This document shows, piece by piece, positions 42,076 through 53,000 of a stretch of DNA of 64,000 bases. A model generated the notes under the pieces. The model was not told where the DNA came from. It worked only from the letters and a program-made list of their open reading frames with translations, and made no database searches. Where the stretch lies: NCBI GenBank assembly GCA_964035575.1, contig OZ037907.1, positions 124,001-188,000 on the forward strand, read 5' to 3'. How positions within the stretch are numbered: position 1 is the stretch's first letter; every line of letters starts with the position of its first letter. Source of the stretch: Rhynchopus sp. YZ270_cl-10. Lineage: Eukaryota > Euglenozoa > Diplonemea > Diplonemida > Diplonemidae. The position numbers and the translations under genes are program-made.

Positions 42076-42797
42076 AGCTCGCGCTAAAGTCCATCCCTCA
42101 TCCCGGGATTTTTGGGGGTTTTGGTAGGAACGTTTTTTTTTTGCAGTACGGGGATTTCATTAAGAAACCAGAAGTTCTAATATTGTTGAGTAAGACCACC
42201 ACATAGTGGACTTGCATATACATGTGACCCCTCCGTGGAACGCAATTGGCTCGGAAAGTCAAAAGAAAGAGGAGAAAAAAAAAAAAGAGAAAAAAAAAAA
42301 AGTTGGTTACCGTGCGCCTGCGGCGCTGCCTGTTCCCTTCCAGTTTCTACAGGCAAACACTTGCCCCCTTTACCTTACACTGACGGGTTTTGACCAAAAC
42401 CAAGAACTTGTCCATTTCGGCAAATTGACCCCACCACAGAACGGACGGATTCCGGAAATGCAAATGCCGGTGTTTTCGCGCATTTTCATGTTTCAAGACG
42501 TCAGGATCAGGGAGAGAAAATCTGGTTGTGGGATTTACCTTGGCCCTCTTTACCCACATGGATTTTGACCAAAACCAAAAAATTGGCCATTTCGGCAAAG
42601 TGACCCCACCACAGCGCGGACGGATTCCGGAAATTCCAATCGCGGTGTGTTTTGGGGCTGAAAACCCACTGATTTTCAGGAGAAAAATTGCTTCCAAATC
42701 TCGGAATTTTCCGAATTTTCCTGAAAATGACCCTTGTTTACGAGTATGGGTTCATATTTTACGAAAATTTAAGTCACTAAAATTTTGTCCATTTTTC
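42076..42797 (-). repeat. Inverted copy of the 18935-19648 segment
   Basis: Same M3 modules and the same GTGCGCCTGCGGCGCTGCC phrase. At the right end it continues into another M3-like phrase and GGGCCTCCCCAGC. It lies inside element G. Confidence 0.75.
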
Positions 42798-44499
42798 CGT
42801 ATATACCCCACCACAAGCCGGGATTGGCCCGGAAATGCCACAAAACGGGGTTTCCGGGCCTCCCCAGCTAACCTTTTCAAGGAACGTTTTTCCGTACCCG
42901 AAATCCATTTTTTCCCCATTTTTTCCCATAATTAGCGCGACCACTGACAGTGGCCAAATACCCGGTCACTGACCAGGTATACCTGGTCATGACCAGGTAT
43001 ACCTGGTCAATACCTGGTCATTGACCAGGTATACCTGGTCATGACCAGGTGTACCTGGTCAATCTGACCAGGTCAAAACCTGGTCATATTACCTGGTCAA
43101 CTGACCAGGTATCCTCTGACCAGCGCACGGTGCTAGTAAAATTTTGTCCGGTTTTCGTTTTTTTCAACATTCGGACATTTCCCGGGCACCTCCGGGTGAA
43201 TCCTGCCCCCAAAATAGGGTTTCTGGGCCCTGTGGGGCTAAATTCACCCTCTAGGTACCCCAAAATATGAAAAAAATTGAAAAATATGGTGAAAAATCGG
43301 GTTTTTGGCCTTTTGGGCACTATGGCCAGTTTTGACTAAATTTCCAAAAAAAAATCAAAAAAAGCCCCAAAAATAGACGAAAAAAGGAGTCTCTGGCCAC
43401 AATTTCGGCCCAAAAATGTGTTTTGAGTCCATTGCAAACGGTTTTTCGCCTTTTTGCCACTTTTTTTGATGATTTTTTGGTGTTTTTAGGTGCAAAAACA
43501 ACCCCAGAACAACCCCAGAACAACCTCAGAACACTTTTTCACCACATTCTGGATCAATATCTAGCCGAACTTTTTGCTGAAAACCGCCGAAAAACCACCC
43601 CTGTAAGTCAGATTATACCGAATGTTGCTCCAATTCCCACAATAACACCCAAATCTACGTCAGAAAATCGGGGAAAAAAAACACACTTTTTTCAAAAGGT
43701 CGTCAGGCAGGGTTCCACCCCAGAACAACCCCAGAACACTTTTTCACCACATTCTGGACCAATATCTAGCCAAACTTTTTGCTGAAAACCGCCGAAAAAC
43801 CACCCCTGTGAGTCAGATTATACCGAATGTTGCTCCAATTCCCACAATAACACCCAAATCTACGGCAGAAAATCGGGGGGAAAAAACACACTTTTTTCAG
43901 AAGGTCGTCAGGCAGGGTTCCATAATGAGCTTTTTGAAAAAAGCGTGTTTTTTTTCCCCGATTTTCTGCCGTAGATTTGGGTGTTATTGTGGGAATTGGA
44001 GCAACATTCGGTATAATCTGACTCACAGGGGTGGTTTTTCGGCGGTTTTCAGCAAAAAGTTTGGCTAGATATTGGTCCAGAATGTGGTGAAAAAGTGTTC
44101 TGGGGTTGTTCTGGGGTGGAACCCTGCCTGACGACCTTTTGAAAAAAGTGTGTTTTTTTTCCCCGATTTTCTGACGTAGATTTGGGTGTTATTGTGGGAA
44201 TTGGAGCAACATTCGGTATAATCTGACTTACAGGGGTGGTTTTTCGGCGGTTTTCAGCAAAAAGTTCGGCTAGATATTGATCCAGAATGTGGTGAAAAAG
44301 TGTTCTGAGGTTGTTCTGGGGTTGTTCTGGGGTTGTTTTTGCACCTAAAAACACCAAAAAATCATCAAAAAAAGTGGCAAAAAGGCGAAAAACCGTTTGC
44401 AATGGACTCAAAACACATTTTTGGGCCGAAATTGTGGCCAGAGACTCCTTTTTTCGTCTATTTTTGGGGCTTTTTTTGATTTTTTTTTGGAAATTTAGT

Positions 44500-44593
44500 T
44501 GACTTGACTGATACTTTCTGTATTAGCACACGATTGCCTCCCTGAAGGCTACGTAGCTACCTGAGTACAAAAAAAAAAAAAAAAAAAAAAAAA
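44500..44593 (+). mobile_element. 69-nt sequence with poly(A) tail and 9-bp target duplication
   Basis: AAATTTAGT occurs at 44491-44499 and again at 44591-44599. Between them is 69 nt (TGACTTGACTGATACTTTCT ... GTAGCTACCTGAGTAC) followed by about 25 A. The other arm of the B4 palindrome lacks it (CTAAATTTCC at 43336-43345), which proves an insertion. Poly(A) plus a direct flanking duplication is the mark of target-primed reverse transcription by LINE machinery. The parent RNA is not identified; a truncated SINE or a small structural RNA are both possible. Confidence 0.7.
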
Positions 44594-44952
44594 TTTAGTC
44601 AAAACTGGCCATAGTGCCCAAAAGGCCAAAAACCCGATTTTTCACCATATTTTTCAATTTTTTTCATATTTTGGGGTACCTAGAGGGTGAATTTAGCCCC
44701 ACAGGGCCCAGAAACCCTATTTTGGGGGCAGGATTCACCCGGGGGTGCCCGGGAAATGGCCTAATGGTGAAAAAAACGAAAACCGGACAAATTTTTACTA
44801 GGGAGTCGGACCCCCTACCCCCCCCCCCCCCCTAGGCATAGGTGCCCGGCGAGTTAAAACAACTCGGCAACTCGCCCAAATTCGGCCAACAACTCGCCCA
44901 TTTTTTTTGGGCGAGTTGTTTTTTTTCGGGATTTTTTATGGCTACAAAAACA

Positions 44953-45023
44953 CAGGTACACAGGTACACAGGTACACAGGTACACAGGTACACAGGTACA
45001 CAGGTACACAGGTACACAGGTAC
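44953..45023 (+). repeat. Tandem array (AGGTACAC)n, 8-bp unit, about 9 copies
   Basis: GTAC-core array inside A3, perfect units. Confidence 0.85.
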
Positions 45024-45235
45024 ACCATATCACGTTTTATCTTGTGCATTCCAGCTTGAACGACTCTTTGCCGCTTCACAGCTGGTCTGTGAATGTGCGC
45101 TTTGTGTGGTTTTGTATATCCCAAAGGAAGTCGTCGCCCAAAGCATTTTGACTAAACGTGTGAACGTTGTGAACCTGGAATCGATAGCAGAGAGGAAAAG
45201 AGGATGGGCAGGCAGCGCCTGCCCGACCAAGTGAA
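45024..45235 (+). pseudogene. Captured coding scrap in A3, unrecognised
   Basis: The plus frame continues out of the array: YHVLSCAFQLERLFAASQLV, CECALCVVLYIPKEVVAQSI, LTKRVNVVNLESIAERKRGW, ending in TGA. It has no ATG of its own and its composition is unlike the repeats. Likely an exon piece; no family recognised. Confidence 0.35.
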
Positions 45236-45696
45236 TCAGTGATTGCCTGACAGATGTCTGGGGAACCGTGTGTTCTGTGTGGGTATCCATGTACGGAGTA
45301 TATCCCATTCCCCCCAGCAATTACCAAAAACCGTGAGTGTGCACGGTGGCCCATGGACCACCACGACCTAGTTACCACCTATGACTAGTCATATGACAAG
45401 GTGCATGTAATGAGTGGCGTTTGGCCTTAGCCCTGGTTGTTTTTCTTGAGATTATGTGTTGTACCAACGTTACATGTGTGTAACCTTACAACGTCACCTC
45501 CCATCCCTGTATGTTTTTGCCTGTAAAAATGGGCGAGTTGTGGACGAGTTGTGGTCGAGTTGTGCCGAGTATAGGGCGAGTTGTGCCGAGTATAGGGCGA
45601 GTTGTGGCCGAGTTGTCCGAGTTTTGGGCGAGTTGTTAGGTGAAATCGTAATGTTCGGACAACTCGCCCAAAAACGACTCGGCGGGCACCTATGCC

Positions 45697-47779
45697 TAGG
45701 GGGGTCAGTGGTGTATAAATCCCTGTACAAATACTGTCACAAACCCATTTTTTTGAAATTTAGGTGAAGAAATCCACCAAAAAGGTCGTACCTGGCCGCA
45801 AATCGCCCTGGGGATCACCCAAATTTCCCATTAAACCACCTGACAACCTCTACAGAGACTTTCCTGATTAAAAAAAAACGGTTTTTTGTGAAAAAAAGGC
45901 CAAAAATGCGTAACGCTCGCGTAACGCTATTGGGTCAATTTTCAACACTTTTCAAAAAAAATATTTGAGGAGACATTAGGCCTTCTAAGCACCCGAAAAC
46001 CACCTCGGTCCACATCCGGTGGGGTCCCAGGGTGGAAATGTATGGTTTTTGCAGCTTTTAGGGGTCCTGTGTGGGCCCCAGATGTATTCTGTAGTGTCTG
46101 AAACACTTAAAAAAGCAGTACTGCCCTCACTTCTTAGCATGTTTACACACATAAAAACCCCAAAAAAATTGTCCACAGGTTCACATAAGTCCCCAAAACC
46201 ACTCGAAAGTGATTGCCGGACCCCACTGGGGGTGGAAAAAATTGTTTTCAGATGGTTTTGCCCATTTTGGTGACCTCTGGCTCGAAACCTCTCAAATGTC
46301 ACACTTCTGTCACACTTCTTCCTCCCGGCTAAAATGTGGTTTTTGTGTATAAAAAAAATTCAAAATTTTCAGCAAAGACATGAAAAAAACTGGACTTTTG
46401 GCTCCAAAACCCCACGGAAATCACTCCGTGCACACATATGACTGGAAAAAACCACTTTTCCTCTTGTTTTGGGCTATTTCAAAATTTTGAATTTTTTGAT
46501 AAATCGCCTTGTATCAAATCCCCTCTGAAAAGGGGGAATTTGGGTGAAAACGCGACAAAAAGTGTCGAAAAATCGAGAAAAAAAGTGCCAAAAAGGCACC
46601 AAAACGTAAGAAATAGTCCCACAAATGTGTTTTCTGGGGTGGTTTTGTGTTTTCGGATATTTTTTTTACACTTTTTTATGATTTTTTGGGGGGTGTGACA
46701 GAAAAAAGGGTCTCACTGCTCCCCCTACCCCCCCCCCTAGGGGGAGCAGTGAGACCCTTTTTTCTGTCACACCCCCCAAAAAATCATGAAAAAGTGTAAA
46801 AAAAAATATCCGAAAACACAAAACCACCCCAGAAAACACATTTGTGGGACTATTTCTTACGTTTTGGTGCCTTTTTGGCACTTTTTGGCACTTTTTTTCT
46901 CGATTTTTCGACACTTTTTGTCGCGTTTTCACCCAAATTCCCCCTTTTCAGAGGGGATTTGATACAAGGCGATTTATCAAAAAATTCAAAATTTTGAAAT
47001 AGCCCAAAACAAGAGGAAAAGTGGTTTTTTCCAGTCATATGTGTGCACGGAGTGATTTCCGTGGGGTTTTGGAGCCAAAAGTCCAGTTTTTTGCATGTCT
47101 TTGCTGAAAATTTTGAATTTTTTTTATACACAAAAACCGCATTTTAGCCGGGAGGAAGAAGTGTGACAGAAGTGTGACATTTGAGAGGTTTCGAGCCAGA
47201 GGTCACCAAAATGGGCAAAACCATCTGAAAACAATTTTTTCCACCCCCAGTGGGGTCCGGCAATCACTTTCGAGTGGTTTTGGGGACTTCTGTGGACCTG
47301 GGGACAATTTTTTTGGGGTTTTTATGTGTGTAAACATGCTAAGAAGTGAGGGCAGTACTGCTTTTTTAAGCGTTTCAGACACTACAGAATACATCTGGGG
47401 CCCACACAGGACCCCTAAAAGCTGCAAAAACCATACATTTCCACCCTGGGACCCCACCGGATGTGGACCGAGGTGGTTTTCGGGTGCTTAGAAGGCCTAA
47501 TGTCTCCTCAAATATTTTTTTTGAAAAGTGTTGAAAATTGACCCAATAGCGTTACGCGAGCGTTACGCATTTTTGGCCTTTTTTTCACAAAAAACCGATT
47601 TTTTTTAATCAGGAAAGTCTCTGTAGAGGTTGTCAGGTGGTTTAATGGGAAATTTGGGTGATCCCCAGGGCGATTTGCGGCCAGGTACGACCTTTTTGGT
47701 GGATTTCTTCACCGAAATTTCAAAAAAATGGGTTTGTGACAGTATTTGTACAGGGATTTAGACGCCACTGACCCCCCTA
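45697..47779. mobile_element. B1: near-perfect 2.08-kb palindrome
   Basis: It begins TAGGGGGGTCAGTGGTGTAT right after A3 and ends GCCACTGACCCCCCTA. The two arms, about 1,030 bp each, mirror around 46738, where CCCCCTA-C10-CTAGGGGG forms the spacer. Substitutions between arms are few (for example near 46180/47290). The frames at 45985-46302 (minus) and 47174-47491 (plus) are the same sequence twice and are not evidence of a gene. Confidence 0.8.
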
Positions 47780-47799
47780 ACCCCCCCCCCCCCCCCCCC
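47780..47799 (+). repeat. C-tract between B1 and A4
   Basis: About 20 C directly before the CTAG of A4. Confidence 0.8.
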
Positions 47800-48648
47800 C
47801 TAGGCATACTGTGCGGGCGAGTAAAAAAAACTCGCCTACTCGCCAAAAACTCGCCTAAAACTCGCCCATTTTTGGGGGGCGAGTTTTGGCGAGTTTTTTT
47901 TTTGGTAGGGATTTTACCTTGGGAAAAGTGTACACACGAAAATATGAGGGAAATTTGAGTTTTGAAGAGAAAAATTTTTTCGTTCCACTTGAACAAGACC
48001 TCTACAGTTTGCTTTGTAGGCTTCCACAACCAGTACCACCAGTCCAGCTGTAGCTTCTGCGGATCCATGAAGTTTGCACAGATGGGTGCGATGTAGTCGT
48101 GGTGGAATACCGCCAAGGGGTGGCCTGCAGGGTTGCCATTTACCGGCATGGCGAGGACATTGTTGTATAGCGAGTGTAGCCCCGGCTCATGTCTTCGTCA
48201 TCCTCCGGATTGTAGCACGTCTTGTCCCCCGGGATCTATGGCACGCTTGGATCTTCCCCTGGAGCAAATGTTTACATACATGCCTGTCAGCCACTGCCGT
48301 GACATGGTTGCCTTTAGACGTACAAGTGACACAATTTCAATTTTTTTGTGTGTTTTCGAGTGGCATGTTGTCATCAGTCACCCCCGCCCTCCATTTTCAC
48401 ATCCTGGTGCACATTTTCACCCCCAAGGTGCGTATGTGCACCAGGATTTGCACCCAAATGTGGGCGAGTTTAGGCGAGTTTAGGCGAGTTTTTGGCGAGT
48501 TTAGGCGAGTTTTGGCGAGTTTTTGGCGAGTTTTGGCGAGTAATAGGCGAGTAATGGGCGAGTAGGGCGAGTTTTTGGCGAGTTTTTCCTGAAAATCAGG
48601 AAAACGAAAAACTCGCCTAAAAACGGCTCGCCTGCACAGTATGCCTAG
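47800..48648. mobile_element. A4: inverted twin of A1
   Basis: CTAG at 47800-47803 and 48645-48648. It is 841 bp between them against 842 bp in A1, with the same GGCGAGTTTT subterminal clusters and the same captured scrap, in the opposite orientation. One end differs slightly (ACTGTGCGGGCGAG against ACTGTGCAGGCGAG). Confidence 0.75.
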
Positions 48649-49834
48649 GTGGGGGCAAAACCCCTATTTTTTTGAGGCATTTCGATTTTTTTGGATTTAC
48701 GCGCAAAGTACCCGCAAACCACCGAAAATTTCGGGTCAGAGATGGTTTTGGGGTGTGGTTTGGGGGTGTTCTATAGGTGAGACACCCCAGAGATACAAAA
48801 AAATGGAAAAAAATAGCAAAAATAGACCATTTTGGCCGTTTGGGCCATATTGGTCAAAATGGCCATTTTTGACCAATATTTCAAAAAAAAAGCAAAATTT
48901 TGTCATCATTAGGCCTGTCTGGGCACAAATATGCCCCAAAAATGTCCCGCGAGTCCATTCCGACCTGTTTTGAACACATTTATCGCCCTTTTTGGTGTTT
49001 TTTTTGGTGTTTTGAGGTCAAAAAATATCCCCTGACTATCCCCTGGCAGCCCTGGGCCGCGACTTGCGCCCTGCTTTTGGACCCCCTCTGGGCCAAAAAA
49101 TGGGTGAAAACCCCCGAAAAAGCACTCCGGGAACCCAGATAGTTCCAAATATCCACTAGAAACCCACCCAAACACCTCAAAAACATGCCAGAAAAATATT
49201 TTCAAAAACACACTTTTTTCAAAAAGTTCATCTGGGCAGGTTCCATAATGACTTATTTGAAAAAGTGTGTTTTTGAAAATGTTTTTCTGGCATGTTTTTG
49301 AGGTGTTTGGGTGGGTTTCTAGTGGATATTTGGAACTATCTGGGTTCCCGGAGTGCTTTTTCGGGGGTTTTCACCCATTTTTTGGCCCAGAGGGGGTCCA
49401 AAAGCAGGGCGCAAGTCGCGGCCCAGGGCTGCCAGGGGATAGTCAGGGGATCTTTTTTCACCTAAAAACGCCAAAAAACGGCCAAAAAAAGTACCTAAAG
49501 TGTCCAAAACAGGTCGGAATGGACTCACAGGACCTCCCTGGGGTAGTTTTGTGCCCAAGCAGCTGTCATGATGTCGAAATTTTGCTGTTTTTTTGATTTT
49601 TTTGTCCAAAAATGGTCATTTTACCCAACATGGCCAAAACCGTCAAAAGGCCACTTTTTCACTATTTTTTTGCATTTTTTCATATTCTGAGGTGCCCTTA
49701 TCATGGATTTTCGGGTCACAGGGTGTTTCTGACCCATTTCTGGGGGTGTATGAGGGGTGGTTTGTGGGTACTTTGCGCGGAAGTCCAAAAAAGTCAAAAT
49801 GCCTCACCCGTCCTGAAGGTTTTGCCCCCACCTA
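48646..49834. mobile_element. B2: 1.19-kb palindromic element
   Basis: It begins TAGGTGGGGGCAAAACC and ends GGTTTTGCCCCCACCTA. The inner arms (about 48985-49235 and 49245-49450) are nearly identical; the outer parts are more diverged. Non-coding; its frames are mirror images. Confidence 0.7.
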
Positions 49835-49837
49835 CCC

Positions 49838-49868
<31 letters not shown>

Positions 49869-49878
49869 AAAAAAACTC
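49835..49878 (+). repeat. C-tract and A-tract closing the A/B chain
   Basis: About 24 C followed by about 18 A. The next sequence (CTCCTATTTTTGGCTCG) is ordinary intergenic DNA. Confidence 0.75.
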
Positions 49879-49903
49879 CTATTTTTGGCTCGTCCGTTCG
49901 CCT

Positions 49904-49928
49904 AATAAGAGATGCCACATCTCTTATT
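49904..49928. repeat. Short perfect hairpin 3' of the Crinkler-like gene
   Basis: AATAAGAGATG-CCA-CATCTCTTATT, an 11-bp stem and 3-base loop, 117 bp past the stop codon. It could be a 3'-end RNA structure; no direct evidence. Confidence 0.5.
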
Positions 49929-50044
49929 CGCCCCCCTCCCAGTAATTTGGACGACTTTTTACCCCAGATATGCCCCATATGCCTTCTAAAACAAAAAACA
50001 CCCCCTGTTCTGGCATCGCTACTCGCGAGCTTCTGCATGTCACG

Positions 50045-53000
50045 TCACCCTGACGTCTCCGGATCGTCGGGAGCAAAGGGAAATTGCTTCAGCTTCTCCG
50101 CCAGCAGCGCACCGTACCCCACAGTGGGGCACCAACCGCACATGTGCTGCAGGTCCATCAACCCCTCATCCTCCAGCAGCTTGGTTCTCTTGTACTTCTT
50201 CTCGTCCGGAAGGTTCACCCCGTTGAACACGCTCTTCACCTCTTCACCCGCCAGCGTGACGTTGTTCACTGTCGCCAGCACAAACACCACTCTTGTGTCC
50301 GAGTCCTTGTTTTCTTGCTCGACGATCTTGCAGAATTGCTTCTGAAACGAATTCGGGGTACTGTGAAAGATGCATGTGGTCCGAGACACAGAAAGCCTCC
50401 ACGAGTGGGCATACCTTTTGGCCGCTCCCCCCTTGTTCTTCTGGAGGAACACCTCGTCCGCTTCGAAGCAGTGCCGCCCGTAGCGGAAGTATGCCAGAGC
50501 GTGAAGTCCATCACCTTTCTTGCCCGCCACGTCCTTCGCCCAGTGCTTGCACTGCACAGCGAACACAACACGCCCTGCACGCTCCTCGTCCGCAGTCGGC
50601 AACACTAACACAAAGTCGCAGCACGTATTCCACTTGTCCGTCGGAACAAACGCGAGTCCTTTGGTCGACTTCTCCATTTCTCCGTTGAACGCACCGACTT
50701 CACAGATGCGATGGAGCGTCTCGTCGTCACACACGCGAAGTGTTGCCCCGTTCTCCACCGCACTCGGGAAGAGCTCCACATCTTTAGCCCACTCGATCTC
50801 TGTGCAATGAGTCTCTGGCAGGTTGTTTGGCGAATGGCGAAACATGTCCTTTGTGAGACGCTCCCGGGCGAGGACCGCTCCACAGAGTGCGTGGAACATA
50901 CTCATCTCAAAGTGCTTGCTCCTCTCCTTCTTCTTCTCCTTTATCTCTTTCTTCTTCTCCTCCTTGGTCTTGTTCTCGTCGAACTTCGTGTCGCTGATGG
51001 TAAGGTTGGCGTCGGCAATACCTCTCGCATGTACACGATAAGCCGAATACTTGCTGCACGAAGACGGCTTTTTCACACAGAAACTCTGCAGTGCAGGCAG
51101 CGGGAGGTACCCGATGTGACACTCGTCGTGCGGCACCAACTGATAGTGCGCGGTGGTCGCGGACCGCAGAATCTTTGCAGCTTCCAATGTATCTGCATCG
51201 CCCATGTCCAGCGTCGTGAACAAGTACTTCAGCAGCACACTATTAACTGTATCCATGTCATACGTCATACGTTCCGGCTTGAACTTTGAAAGGCCTTTCC
51301 CCATATTACGAAGATTGAGCTTCGCGTTCATCGCTTTCAAGCACGTGTTCTCCCCTTTCTCCACTGCCTGCAGTACCGACGCCAGGACCTCATCAGCGCT
51401 CCTCTGCTTCTCATTCTTCTGCACCTTAGCGCTGAGTTTATTCACTGTCCGTATCAGGGCTTCGACCCGTCGCGGGTGACCCCCGCTCTCGGCAAGCAGC
51501 GTCGCCACGGTGACGTAGGGTTTCAGCTGCTTCTCGCCCACGGCAGCACGTCTCTCCTCGTGGAAGAACAGCTTCAACCAGTCCGGCAAGCAGTTGTCCA
51601 CACTCGAGTCCAGCAACACCGGCAGGATGGGTGGCAGCTCCTGGTGCGCCAGCTGGCGTGCCGAACCAGTGACAAGTTTTCCCAGGTCCACAAGATTATA
51701 CACAGACACGGCAAGGAGGATCCTCTTGTTGTGGCGGATCCCCTTGTTGTAGTTGCGCTCGGGCAGCGTCTCGTCCATGATCCGACACAGATCACGCAGG
51801 TTTTCCTTTCCGGAGTCGGGTTTCTCTGTCCAGTCGGGGTGTCCAGGTGCTATCAGCTCGTCCACTGCAAGCAACACGGGGCCCTCGTAGTTCAGCGCCT
51901 TCTTCAGCGCCTCCACTGCTTTCCTAACAACGCTCAGTGGAGGCTCGGCCTCCAATTTAAAGTCCTGTGCGATTGCTTTCAAGCATTCCGACCACTCCAT
52001 GGAACAGTACTTCGGCAGGTAGCACAAGATTCGATTCGCAACAAGCCGCGCAAAATTTGTGTACTTCTCGAATTTCACAAGAGGCTGAATCCCGTTGAAC
52101 TCAATCTCCACCGCCAAGAACCCGTAGTCGCGCGCCACCTGTAGCATGTTCTGACGTTGGAGCACAGTCTTCCCCGAGCCTCTCGGGCCTGTGTTGCACG
52201 GCAGGGAATAGCGATGAGCATTGTGTAGGGGGTCCTTGACTTGTTCAGCAAGAGCTTCGGTACCCTGCCTACGCACGACATACGGCACGCCCTCAATGAG
52301 CTGGTCCTTTGCTTCGTGCGCACTCATCGCCGCAATGTCACGGAGTGCAAGGCTCGAGGCCGCCACAAAGCCGGTCTTGGCTTTCCTGGAGCCCTTGTTG
52401 CTGATTGCGATGACACCACGCATCTTGTGAATTGCCTCAGTCGATGGTGGGGCAAATTTCAGTGCTGCCATGTCCCACTTCTTCTGCGTAACAGTTGCAA
52501 ACACCGCCGCCGTGGATTGCGCCAGCTCGCGTTTCGGATCAGTGGCGACCGTCCCCAGGTCCACGAGGTTGTACACGGGCACGGCAAGCAGGATCCTGTT
52601 GTTGGTGTTGTGCTTGCGCAGCGTAGCGTCCATGATCGCACAAAGATCAGATAAGTTTTTCTTTCCGGAGCCGGGGAGTCCAGCCAGCTCGTCCACTGCA
52701 AGCAACACGGGGCCCTCGTGGTTCAGCGCCTTCTTCAGCACCTCCACTGCTTTCGTAATATCGCTCAGTGGAGACTCGTCCTCCCATTTGAAGTCCTGTG
52801 CGATTGCTTCCAAGCATTCCGACCACTCCATGGCACAGTACCTCGGCAGGTAGCACAAGATTCGATTCGCAACAAGCCGCGCAAAGTTTGCTTTCTTCTC
52901 GAAAACCACAAGAGGCTGAACCGCGTTGAACTCAATCTCCACCGCCAAGAACCCGGAGTCGCGCGCCACCTGCAGCATGTTCTGACGTTGGAGCACAGTC

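Larger units (their letters stand above)
39204..43132. mobile_element. Element G: 20-bp inverted ends and TGACCAGGTA motif arrays, inserted in B4
   Basis: The ends are CACCGTGCGCTGGTCAGAGG and its reverse complement (43113-43132). Subterminal arrays of the palindromic motif ACCAGGTATACCTGGT run at about 39222-39400 and 42960-43115. The intact opposite arm of B4 reads CCGACTCCCTAGTAAAA, so G sits between CCCT and CTAG with a 2-bp (CT) duplication. The interior is mosaic: a segment shared with element D, a mariner-like MITE, R2 sequence and the M3-rich inverted copy. No transposase seen. Confidence 0.7.
39186..44817. mobile_element. B4: B-type palindromic element, invaded by G and a poly(A) retrocopy
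   Basis: It begins TAGGGGGTCCGACTCCCT (39186) and ends AGGGAGTCGGACCCCCTA (44817). Without the inserted element G (39204-43132) the remainder is a palindrome of about 1.7 kb centred near 43917. Its arms (about 43133-43917 and 43917-44800) include ACGGTTTTTCGCCTTTTTGC. Within each arm a block of about 190 bp is tandemly duplicated (43505-43700 and 43720-43905). Non-coding; open frames in it are mirror images of each other. Confidence 0.65.
44832..45699. mobile_element. A3: A-type element with a tandem array and captured scrap
   Basis: CTAG at 44832-44835 and 45696-45699. Ends CTAGGCATAGGTGCCCGGCG ... GCCGAGT... GGCGGGCACCTATGCCTAG (inverted). Subterminal AACTCGCC/GGCGAGTTGT motifs lie at 44860-44930 and 45530-45680. 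Inside is an (AGGTACAC)n array (44953-45023) directly joined to a protein-like frame. Confidence 0.7.

Noticed and set aside
43423-49596. Paired frames of about 60-120 codons on opposite strands around 43.9, 46.7 and 49.2 kb
   Set aside because: They are mirror images created by the palindromes and have no recognisable protein content.
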